Assembly: GCA_937127205.1 (NCBI GenBank)
Contig: CAKZLS010000203.1
Location: forward strand, 1-15,965
Source of the DNA: an uncultured Rhodospirillales bacterium
GTDB lineage: Bacteria > Pseudomonadota > Alphaproteobacteria > Rhodospirillales > Defluviicoccaceae
Direction of reading: 5' to 3'
Length of the DNA: 15,965 nucleotides
Shown here: piece after piece, positions 6,794-13,702 of the stretch
How positions within the stretch are numbered: the first letter of the stretch is position 1
Layout of the letters: every line of letters starts with the position of its first letter
The notes under the pieces: generated by a model
What the model was told of the DNA's origin: nothing
What the model saw: the letters and a program-made list of their open reading frames with translations, nothing else
Database searches by the model: none
Translations under genes and position numbers: made by a program

Positions 6794-7879
6794 ATGACAT
6801 CCTTGTCCAAAGCTCGCACGCAGCGGCGTCGCGCACTCCGCCGGACTATAACGCGGTGCGTCGCCCTGCTTGCGGCGGCGGTCTGGTTATTACCGGTTGA
6901 TGCCCCCGCCGGAGAAAACAAGAGTGTGCCGGCGGGACAGGACCCAAGCGGCGATCCCTACGTAATTTACATGATCCAGTGGCGCGGACCGACGGAAACC
7001 GACCGGGGTTTCAAAAACTACTTCGACCAAGAAGGCATCCCGGTGAAATTCGTCGTCCGCAACACCGATCGCAAGCCCGAGAACATCCCGCAGTTTGTCA
7101 AGGAAATAAAGTTACTGCAGCCGGATTTGGTTTATACGTGGGGAGGCGCTGCACCGCCCTTGGTGGTCGGCCGTTTCGATGCGGTAAGCCCTGCAAAACA
7201 CATCGTCAACATTCCGGTTGTGACCTGCATGGTGGCGGACCCGGTCGAACTCGGAGTCGTTCCGGAGTGGCAGTCTTCCGGCCGTAACGTTACCGGCACT
7301 TCTCACGTGGCGCCTCTGGACGTACAATTGCGCGCGATGCAGGCCTACGGGCCTCTCCGCCATCTCGCCGTCATCTACAACACCACCGAGCCCGGCCCTG
7401 GAGTGGTGGTCGAGAAGTTTCGTGAATTGTCGAGCCAATTTGGGTTCCGGCTGTCGGCGTGGCCTGTTCCGCTAGGTCCGGATGGTAAGTCTCGGGTCGA
7501 TAGCTTGCCGGATCTGGTCAGTGAGGTCGCCAAGTCGAAACCGGACTTTGTTTACCTCGGCCCGGACTCCTTTCTGGGGGCCAACCGGCGTATCGTCACT
7601 GAAGCAGCCGCCAAGGCAGGAGTGCCGACCTTCGTTTCCTCGGAGGTGTATCTCAAATCCGCCGAAGCCCTCGCCGGCGTCGTAAGCCGATATTACAACA
7701 TGGGTCAGTTTTGTGCTTACAAAGCCGAGCAGATCCTGGTTCAGGGCATTTCCCCCGAAGCGATCCCGTTCGAGACACTGAAGCGCTTTTCGTACATGGT
7801 TCGCGCCGAGACCGCGCGAAAGATCGACTACTACCCACCGATCCAACTTCTCAACATCGCCGAGTTCATCGAGAACTGA
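6794..7879 (+). CDS. Orphan ABC-type substrate-binding protein (TrpX/ABC_sub_bind family)
   Basis: The 361-residue product from ATG 6794 has an Arg-rich n-region (RRRALRRT, residues 11-18), a hydrophobic core VALLAAAVWLLPV and a probable signal-peptidase site after DAPA (near 36-39), so it is likely periplasmic. The mature part resembles the ABC_sub_bind family (Pfam PF04392): NIPVVTCMVADPVELG, SGRNVTGTSHVAPLDVQLRAM, HLAVIYNTTEPG and FVYLGPDSFL are the characteristic blocks, in order. Family members bind small ligands, such as amino acids, for import. No permease or ATPase gene adjoins; the neighbours are a GNAT protein four bases upstream and two sensor-like membrane proteins downstream. I infer that it presents a ligand to one of these sensors. 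The frame is open 31 codons further upstream, inside the GNAT gene, but that would bury the signal peptide. Confidence 0.87.
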   Translation: MTSLSKARTQRRRALRRTITRCVALLAAAVWLLPVDAPAGENKSVPAGQDPSGDPYVIYMIQWRGPTETDRGFKNYFDQEGIPVKFVVRNTDRKPENIPQFVKEIKLLQPDLVYTWGGAAPPLVVGRFDAVSPAKHIVNIPVVTCMVADPVELGVVPEWQSSGRNVTGTSHVAPLDVQLRAMQAYGPLRHLAVIYNTTEPGPGVVVEKFRELSSQFGFRLSAWPVPLGPDGKSRVDSLPDLVSEVAKSKPDFVYLGPDSFLGANRRIVTEAAAKAGVPTFVSSEVYLKSAEALAGVVSRYYNMGQFCAYKAEQILVQGISPEAIPFETLKRFSYMVRAETARKIDYYPPIQLLNIAEFIEN

Positions 7880-7885
7880 AGCAAC

Positions 7886-7904
7886 CCACTCGTTAACGTA
7901 GTGG
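7886..7904. repeat. 19-bp near-perfect palindrome CCACTCGTTAACGTAGTGG
   Basis: The arms CCACT (7886-7890) and AGTGG (7900-7904) flank a CGTTAACG core. It starts seven bases after the stop of the binding-protein gene. No T-tract follows on either strand, so an intrinsic terminator is unlikely. It may be an operator or a transcript-end stabilising hairpin. Its core shares GTTAACG with the direct repeat at 5901-5929. Confidence 0.5.
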
Positions 7905-8168
7905 ACAAAGCCAGTCGATCCGTCGGCAGCTCAGGCGCGTCGCAACCATCAGCGCACATCTTCACTGGTCGTGAGCGCCAGCCCGGGAAATCGACAATTT
8001 GCTCAAATTTTGCACTATTCCTAACCAATTCTTAGCATTGTTGGCGCTTAATCATAATCACCGGGAACACCAGGCCCGCTTGAGGAACGAGTGCAGTCCG
8101 GGGGCAGCAACATGTCTCCACGCACGAGAGGGAACACACACAAGAGCTGGTGGAAAGGACGATCTGCG
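7905..8168. other. Non-coding gap between the binding-protein gene and the sensor genes
   Basis: The gap separates the GNAT/binding-protein pair from the sensor/MFS pair. The first part is GC-rich and featureless. From 7992 to 8060 the base composition turns AT-rich and holds a candidate promoter. No tRNA or clear coding frame is seen. The sensor/MFS pair could therefore have its own promoter. Confidence 0.5.
8010..8038 (+). promoter_or_regulatory. Candidate promoter for the sensor/MFS genes
   Basis: TTGCAC (8010-8015) and TAGCAT (8033-8038) are separated by 17 bases, each matching the sigma70 consensus at four of six positions, in an AT-rich block. This is a pattern match only. Confidence 0.3.
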
Positions 8169-8246
8169 ATGGTCTCACACTGGCAAATTTATTCAGCGTT
8201 GAGGTTTGGCGACGGGCACCACGAATCGTGGAAAAAGGACACCTAA
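8169..8246 (+). CDS. Possible 25-residue upstream ORF coupled to the sensor gene
   Basis: ATG 8169 is preceded by GGAAAGGA (8152-8159) at a nine-base spacing, a better ribosome-binding site than many genes here have. The frame ends TAA at 8246, two bases before the proposed TTG start of the sensor gene. The peptide reads MVSHWQIYSALRFGDGHHESWKKDT; it has no signal sequence or known motif. The AAAGGA that serves the sensor start lies inside its last codons, so translation of the small frame would affect initiation of the next. It could equally be a chance frame. Confidence 0.35.
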   Translation: MVSHWQIYSALRFGDGHHESWKKDT

Positions 8247-8248
8247 TC

Positions 8249-9055
8249 TTGCGCCCCGTGAACATCCGGATGACCATTACGGTGGCCATGCTCGTGGTTC
8301 TCCTGGCCGCTGTGACCACCACAACGGTGCTCGGCTATCTCATCTACGAACGCACGCTATCAGGGTTGGTCACGAGCCGGTTCGAATTCATCGCCAAGGA
8401 ATTCAAGAGTAAGCTTGAAGCCGGGATCGACTTGGGGCTTCCGCTCGGCCAGCTGGAAAACATAGACGAGTTCCTTCACCAGGAAATGTTAAGGGATGAC
8501 TCGCTGATTGCGATCTCCATCGTCGACACCAACGGCCGTATTCTGTTCGATACACGGGCCGAACACGTCGGCAAATCTACATCGGATTCTTGGGTCCGGT
8601 CGTTGTTGAAAGGAGAACTGTCAACAGACCAAGTCTACTTCGGCGAATCTGCGGTCGGACTGCCGCTGTTTACGAGTTTTGGAAAGTCGGTCGGTGTCTT
8701 GCTGGTCCGCTACTCTGGGGCGTTCTACGATGAAAAACGGCTGGGTGTCGGCAAGGAATTGGTCCTGACGATTTCCGTTGTTCTGCTTGCCGCCGGTTTG
8801 ATCGGTATCGTCGGGGTGCTCATAATAAGCCGACCGCTGACTTCGTCGTTGGCGCGTCTGGGCGCCGGACTAGATGCGCTGCGGCATCGAGTTAAATCGG
8901 CACCGCCGAATGGCTCTCTCCCGCCAGCAGATCTCCAGTACGACTCTGAGATTGAACATGATTTGCTGGAGGCGATTAGCTCTATTGAGCAGGCGGAAAA
9001 GTTCGTCTCCGAGCGAACAGCCGGCGGTTGCCCTCCGACTGAAGCGAGATCCTGA
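8249..9055 (+). CDS. Membrane sensor-like protein: TM, periplasmic Cache-like domain, TM, HAMP-like tail, no output domain
   Basis: From TTG 8249 the product is 268 residues. TM1 spans about 9-31 (MTITVAMLVVLLAAV onward) and TM2 about 170-194 (ELVLTISVVLLAAGLIGIVGVLI). The region between is about 135 residues and contains SLIAISIVDTNGRILFDT (85-102), a PAS/Cache-like strand pair. After TM2, RPL is followed by two predicted helices, the second with DSEIEHDLLEAISSIEQ (232-248), which looks like a HAMP module. The protein ends there: no kinase, cyclase or methyl-accepting domain. The TTG start is preferred because AAGGA lies nine bases upstream. In-frame GTG codons at 8150 and 8258 are alternatives, the former giving 301 residues. 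The stop overlaps the ATG of the next gene by one base (TGATG), indicating translational coupling with the sensor-MFS protein. Confidence 0.82.
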   Translation: MRPVNIRMTITVAMLVVLLAAVTTTTVLGYLIYERTLSGLVTSRFEFIAKEFKSKLEAGIDLGLPLGQLENIDEFLHQEMLRDDSLIAISIVDTNGRILFDTRAEHVGKSTSDSWVRSLLKGELSTDQVYFGESAVGLPLFTSFGKSVGVLLVRYSGAFYDEKRLGVGKELVLTISVVLLAAGLIGIVGVLIISRPLTSSLARLGAGLDALRHRVKSAPPNGSLPPADLQYDSEIEHDLLEAISSIEQAEKFVSERTAGGCPPTEARS

Positions 9056-11169
9056 TGAAGCTGTTCAGTCAGGTCCGACGTCGGCTCTTCATTTTTCAGA
9101 TTTTGTTGCTGTTGATCGGCTCATGTGCCGTTGCCTACGGCGCGCTCAAGGCGTTTGAGCGCGACCTGAGACCGGAAATGACCCGCAAGAGTGACCTGAT
9201 CGCGGGTTCGCTCGCCCAGCAATTCCAGCGAGCGTTGGCACTGGGCGACAGCTTCGAGCGTCTTAGGGGGGTCGAAGAACTGTTCGGCTCGATGCGCGCC
9301 GAAAATCCCGAAATCGTCTTCATCTTAGCCGCAGACGAAGCGCACGACAGGGTCTTTTACGACGGGAAGGCTCAACGGCCCGTCGCACTCGAAGCGCTCG
9401 ATGCACTCCGTACTACGCTCGCCCACGCGTCGCCGCCTACATCGAGTGGAGGTACCGATTTTGGGGCCGTTCGTTGGGACAACCTACTGATTGTCGCGCG
9501 GCCCATCGCGTCGGACGACATGCATGTCGGTCACGTACTTGTCGGAGTTGATGAGCACTACGTCCAGCAGCAGATGAGTGAGATTTTGTACGACAGTTTG
9601 GTCGTCCTGGTGGTGTCGTTGCTGGTGACGTTCGAGCTACTGGTCCTGATTATGTCCAAGGCGGCAGCACCGGTTGTCGCGCTTCAGCGGCGCCTTGCTC
9701 ATGACGTGTTCGACGAGCACTCGACGGATGTCGGGAGTAAGGGAACACCGGAGGACGTCCGTAAGATCTCGAAAGCCATAAGGTCGATCGTGGAGCGTCT
9801 GCACGACAGACACTCCGCATTGGCAGATAAAATCCGGTCACTACCCCCCCGACCGGAGCTGAGGGCCGCTCTGGAGACATCCGCTGCCGTCTTGCATTCG
9901 CTGGGAAAGACAAAGGGAGACGAGGATCAGGGTAACGCGGGGCAGCAGAAACTCGTAAGCATCCGGATGCCGCTGTTCGTCTTCTTCTTGGCCGAGGAAC
10001 TTTCCCGGTCGTTCTTTCCAATCTATGCAGCGGAGTTGTACACGCCCGTTGACGGTCTCTCTCCAGAGATCGTCATTAGCCTTCCAATGATGCTGTTCAT
10101 GTTGGTCGTGGCACTTTCGCAACCTTTGGGCGGTCCCTGGGTGCAGCGCCTAGGCAGTCGAAAACTGATTATATTCGGCGCGGTGCTGGGTGCTGGGGGT
10201 CTCGCCCTAACAGCCTTTGCCGAGAGTCTATGGACGCTGATGATCTGGCGGCTGATTGCGGCGGCCGGCTATGGCATTGTCTTCGCCGCTGGTCAAAGCT
10301 ACGTGGTAGCCAACACCGACGCCAAGAATCGCGCCTGGGGCCTCGCCATGTTCGTGGGAAGCGTGCTGGCCGCCTCCATCTGCGGACCGGCGATCGGCGG
10401 CATCCTTGCCGACCGGATCGGTTATCGTATGACCTTTGTCGTGGGTGCGAGCCTGGCTATTCTCGCGGCCGTGATCGCATTAAAGATGCTTGACGCCCAC
10501 GAGGACCGAAAAGGGTCGGGCGCGCGCTCATTGCGCTTGCGCGACGTGATGCTCGTTCTCCACAACCCGCGTTTCGTGGGCTTGGTTGCGCTCGGCGCCA
10601 TGCCTGCCAAGGTCATCCTGACCGGGTTTCTGTATTATCTCGCTCCGCTGTATCTTGCGGATCTGGGAAACAGTCCGTCGACCACGGGGCAGATCATGAT
10701 GCTTTACGGCCTGATGATGGTTCTGTTTACACCGGGCGCCGCGTGGCTGGTGGATCGCATCGGCCGCCGTCTATTGTTCGTCTGTCTGGGAGGACTGGTC
10801 TCCAGCTTGGGAGTCATCGCGATCTCGACGTCACCTTCGACCGAGATGATGCTCGCCAGTATCGTGATACTGGGGATCGCGCAGGCCATCAGCATCACAC
10901 CGCAATTGGCACTCGTTCCCATAGCGTGCCCCAAGGAGTGCGCTGAGATCGGCCAAGCCACGGTAATGGGCTTCTTCCGGCTGTTCGAGCGCATTGGAAG
11001 CGCCCTCGGCCCGCCCATCGCTGCCTTTCTCCTGCTTGAATTCGGGTTCGTCTCCTCGATCGTCGCGATCGGGTGCGGCGTCGCGGTTGGATGCCTGCTG
11101 CTGCCGGTCGTTTGGTGCATGAGATCCACTGACTCGTCATCGGAGGTCAACGCGCTCGCTACGAGATAG
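9055..11169 (+). CDS. Sensor-transporter fusion: periplasmic sensor plus HAMP-like linker fused to a 12-TM MFS transporter
   Basis: The 704-residue product combines two modules. Residues 1-200 repeat the layout of the preceding gene: TM1 (11-31), a periplasmic domain of about 145 residues with IVFILAADEAHDRVFYDG and NLLIVARPIASDDMHVGHVLVGVD, and TM2 (181-200). A cytoplasmic HAMP-like and helical linker follows (about 201-300; AAPVVALQRRL, then PEDVRKISKAIRSIVERL). From about 303 to 688 comes an MFS domain with charged residues in its first helix (EELSR, 314-318), motif A at 359-370 (GGPWVQRLGSRK, Gln replacing the usual Asp) and a second motif A at 561-572 (GAAWLVDRIGRR), the expected spacing for two six-helix halves. 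MFS proteins are secondary transporters; the substrate is unknown, and hydrophobic-efflux members are the closest in feel. The sensor module may gate transport. Confidence 0.9.
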   Translation: MKLFSQVRRRLFIFQILLLLIGSCAVAYGALKAFERDLRPEMTRKSDLIAGSLAQQFQRALALGDSFERLRGVEELFGSMRAENPEIVFILAADEAHDRVFYDGKAQRPVALEALDALRTTLAHASPPTSSGGTDFGAVRWDNLLIVARPIASDDMHVGHVLVGVDEHYVQQQMSEILYDSLVVLVVSLLVTFELLVLIMSKAAAPVVALQRRLAHDVFDEHSTDVGSKGTPEDVRKISKAIRSIVERLHDRHSALADKIRSLPPRPELRAALETSAAVLHSLGKTKGDEDQGNAGQQKLVSIRMPLFVFFLAEELSRSFFPIYAAELYTPVDGLSPEIVISLPMMLFMLVVALSQPLGGPWVQRLGSRKLIIFGAVLGAGGLALTAFAESLWTLMIWRLIAAAGYGIVFAAGQSYVVANTDAKNRAWGLAMFVGSVLAASICGPAIGGILADRIGYRMTFVVGASLAILAAVIALKMLDAHEDRKGSGARSLRLRDVMLVLHNPRFVGLVALGAMPAKVILTGFLYYLAPLYLADLGNSPSTTGQIMMLYGLMMVLFTPGAAWLVDRIGRRLLFVCLGGLVSSLGVIAISTSPSTEMMLASIVILGIAQAISITPQLALVPIACPKECAEIGQATVMGFFRLFERIGSALGPPIAAFLLLEFGFVSSIVAIGCGVAVGCLLLPVVWCMRSTDSSSEVNALATR

Positions 11170-11191
11170 TGTGGACAACGCGGTGGCAGGA

Positions 11192-12625
11192 TCAAGGGTC
11201 CCGGTCTTCGGACCCAATTCTAACGAGACGCATGATATTGGTGACACCGGCGACGTGCAACGGGAGGCCTGCGGTGATAACAAGATTATCTCCGGGGCCC
11301 GCGACGTCGGCCTTTATGGCGTTGCGGACGGCGACAGTCTCCATGTCCTCGTAGTCGTCCAGTTCGGCAACCTGGATTGCTGTGATCCCCCAGACCAGAG
11401 TCAACTCACGCGCCACTCGAAGTGATGGCGTGAGTGCCAAAATCGGTGCCATCGGCCTGGTTCGCGCCGCCCTTACGGCGGTCGAACCGGAGCTGGTAAA
11501 CGTCACGATCGCCGCGGCCGGCAAGGTCTCCCGCGCCTGGCTTGCAGACTCCGTAATGGTGTCCGCCATGGTCGCAGCCGGGCGTATCTTTCCGGCATTC
11601 AGGGTATCCCGATAAAGGGGATCGCCCTCGGTGTGATGGATGATCCGGTCCATCATGCCGGCAACCCGTGCCGGGTGATCGCCGACCGCGGTTTCCGCGG
11701 ACAACATGACGGCGTCGGCGCCGTCATAAACGGCGGTGGCGACGTCCGACGCCTCGGCACGGGTCGGCATGAGCGACGAGATCATGGAATCGAGCATTTG
11801 CGTTGCCACGACCACCGGCCGCCCCGCTTGGCGGCTTGCACGAATGATGCGTTTCTGGATGGCCGGAACGGTCTCCGGCGGCAGCTCAACGCCGAGATCG
11901 CCGCGCGCCACCATTACGGCATCGGTCACATGTACAATATCATTGAGCTGCTCCACCGCCGACGGCCGCTCGAGCTTGGCAATCAACCGGGCACGCCCGG
12001 CGATAAGCCCCCTCGCCTCCTCCACGTCTTCCGGCCGCTGAACGAAGGATAGAGCGATCGCATCGAAACCAATGCTCAACGCGAACTCCAGGTCATGGCG
12101 GTCTTTTTCGGTGAGCGGCGAAACATCGAGCACCACGCCGGGAAGGTTAACCCCCTTATGATTGGACAGGGTCCCTCCGACGATAACTTTGGTATCCGCA
12201 AACTCTGGACAACATTTTATAACCTCAAGTTTGAGCTTGCCGTCATCCAACAACAATGCTGTGCCTGGCTCTAGCGCCGCGAAAATCTCAGGATGGTGCA
12301 AAGGCGCTCGCTCGCCATTGCCGGGCTCGTCGAACAGGTCCAGCCTGAAACGATCACCTGCTTTCAAGTGCGCCTTTCCCTCCGCGAACTCTCCGACCCG
12401 GAGCTTGGGACCCTGCAAATCGGCGAAAACCCCGATGGGCCGGCCGACCCTGGCTTCGATGGACCGAACGACCTTCAACCGCTCCGCATGTTCGACGTGG
12501 GTTCCGTGGCTAAAGTTGAACCGGAAGACGTCCGCTCCCGCATGAAAGAGTTCGGCCAGTTGCTCTTCGCTGGTGCTGCTGGGGCCAATGGTGGCAACAA
12601 TCTTCGTCTGTCTCGATCTATGCAT
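11192..12625 (-). CDS. pyk: Pyruvate kinase
   Basis: The 477-residue enzyme transfers phosphate from phosphoenolpyruvate to ADP, the last step of glycolysis, in the cytoplasm. The family motifs are all present: TKIVATIGP (7-15), FNFSHGTH (37-43), ADLQGPKLRVG (68-78), AKLERP with K217 and the metal ligand E219, VMVARGDLGVE with D243, VVVATQMLDSM and PTRAEASDVATAVYDGADAVMLSAETA (288-312). Lys74 in GPK lies where potassium-dependent enzymes carry Glu, so potassium-independent activity is predicted. ATG 12625 is chosen because AGGGAAA lies about seven bases upstream and the protein then starts like other members; ATG 12646 would add seven residues. The gene is convergent with the MFS gene, with 22 bases between stop codons. 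The C-terminal allosteric domain is complete. Confidence 0.97.
   Translation of the reverse strand: MHRSRQTKIVATIGPSSTSEEQLAELFHAGADVFRFNFSHGTHVEHAERLKVVRSIEARVGRPIGVFADLQGPKLRVGEFAEGKAHLKAGDRFRLDLFDEPGNGERAPLHHPEIFAALEPGTALLLDDGKLKLEVIKCCPEFADTKVIVGGTLSNHKGVNLPGVVLDVSPLTEKDRHDLEFALSIGFDAIALSFVQRPEDVEEARGLIAGRARLIAKLERPSAVEQLNDIVHVTDAVMVARGDLGVELPPETVPAIQKRIIRASRQAGRPVVVATQMLDSMISSLMPTRAEASDVATAVYDGADAVMLSAETAVGDHPARVAGMMDRIIHHTEGDPLYRDTLNAGKIRPAATMADTITESASQARETLPAAAIVTFTSSGSTAVRAARTRPMAPILALTPSLRVARELTLVWGITAIQVAELDDYEDMETVAVRNAIKADVAGPGDNLVITAGLPLHVAGVTNIMRLVRIGSEDRDP
11196..11215. other. Hairpin GGGTCC/GGACCC at the convergent gene ends
   Basis: GGGTCC (11196-11201) and GGACCC (11210-11215) form a 6-bp stem with an 8-base loop, within the last codons of pyk and just beyond the MFS stop. 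Neither strand carries a T-run after it, so it is at best a weak bidirectional terminator or a transcript-end stabiliser. Confidence 0.25.
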
Positions 12626-12672
12626 TGCCGAATTTCCCTGTGTCATAACAGCGAGGAGATCCCAGTCATGGA

Positions 12673-12789
12673 TTAGGCCGATTGGTTCCGCGCGAACTGC
12701 GTTATTTCAACCGCTGGGAACACTCGGTCGCAGATGGGCGCGCCGGTCTTCATCCATTGCGCGTCGAAGACGACAGCCTGTGTTCCCAT
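12673..12789 (-). CDS. Doubtful 38-residue ORF between gluQ and pyk
   Basis: ATG 12789 to TAA 12673 encodes a 38-residue peptide that starts MGTQAVVFDAQWMKTGAPIC. It starts ten bases after the gluQ stop and has codons with mainly G or C at the third position, as the real genes here do. There is no ribosome-binding site and I recognise no family. It may be a small gene, a remnant, or plain intergenic DNA carrying the pyk promoter. Confidence 0.2.
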   Translation of the reverse strand: MGTQAVVFDAQWMKTGAPICDRVFPAVEITQFARNQSA

Positions 12790-12799
12790 CTAAAGCAAT

Positions 12800-13702
12800 T
12801 CAATCATTTCGAGGTATCTTCTCATCGGCGTCGGATTGCCGCTCCGGCCGCAGTGCGGCGGCCGCTGCCATCGCCAAAACTTCTTCCTTCGGATGACCAC
12901 GCTCCCGCAGCGAGGCAATCGTCTCGTCGCCCTGGCGCTTGGAAAGCCGTGAACCGTCTTCGTCGTGACATAGATTGTGGTGATGCCAGATCGGTACGGG
13001 CAGATCGAGCAACGCATAGAGAGCGCGATGAACATGGGTCGCGTCGAATAGGTCCGTGCCCCGCGTAACCTCGGTTATACCCTGCGCCGCATCGTCAACG
13101 ACCACCGCCAGATGATAGCTTGTCTCTACTTCCTTACGCGCGATCACGACGTCTCCGAACCGCTCCGGCGAAGCACTCTGTGGTCCGCGCATTCGATCTG
13201 TCCAGCCCAACCCGCCGGTCCGCTGGATCACGCGGCCCATATCCAGGCGAACGGCATAGGGCCGGCCGGAGGCCACTAAGATTCGGCGTTCCGCCGCGTT
13301 CCGGGCGCGGCATGTTCCGGGATAGAGAAAGCCGCCGTCGGGCGCCATGACGTGCGGCGCGCCGGCCGCCGCCTCGACCTCCGAACGAATTTCCGCCCGT
13401 GTACAAAAGCAGGGGTAGGTGATACCCAGATCATCCAACCGCCCCAGGGCATCGCGGTAAAGATCCATGCGCTCCGATTGCCGTAAGACCGGCTCTTTCC
13501 AGGTCAACCCGAGCCACCGTAAATCGTCCAGGTTGCGATCAATGAACGCCGTCCGGCACCGGGTGGCGTCGATATCCTCCACGCGAACCAGGAACCGGCC
13601 CCCGCCGCGGTTCGCCACGTCTTGGGCATACCATGCGGCATAGGCGTGACCGAGGTGCAGGTCACCGGTCGGACTGGGTGCGAAGCGGGTAACGGTGGTC
13701 AC
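12800..13702 (-). CDS. gluQ: Glutamyl-Q tRNA(Asp) synthetase
   Basis: The 300-residue protein is a truncated GluRS paralogue lacking the anticodon-binding domain. GluQRS attaches glutamate to the queuosine at the wobble position of tRNA-Asp. The N terminus TRFAPSPTGDLHLGH carries the HIGH-type motif (HLGH, 16-19). RVEDID, the zinc-site ligands C98, C100, Y127 and C131 (CFC, then LYPGTC) and a KMSKS-type loop RLSKRQG (252-258) follow in the usual order and at the usual length. GTG 13702 is chosen as start: it overlaps the uup stop by four bases (GTGA), GGAAAG lies a few bases upstream, and the protein then begins as the family does. An upstream ATG at 13747 would add 15 residues inside uup. 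The overlap indicates one operon with translational coupling. Confidence 0.95.
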   Translation of the reverse strand: MTTVTRFAPSPTGDLHLGHAYAAWYAQDVANRGGGRFLVRVEDIDATRCRTAFIDRNLDDLRWLGLTWKEPVLRQSERMDLYRDALGRLDDLGITYPCFCTRAEIRSEVEAAAGAPHVMAPDGGFLYPGTCRARNAAERRILVASGRPYAVRLDMGRVIQRTGGLGWTDRMRGPQSASPERFGDVVIARKEVETSYHLAVVVDDAAQGITEVTRGTDLFDATHVHRALYALLDLPVPIWHHHNLCHDEDGSRLSKRQGDETIASLRERGHPKEEVLAMAAAAALRPERQSDADEKIPRND

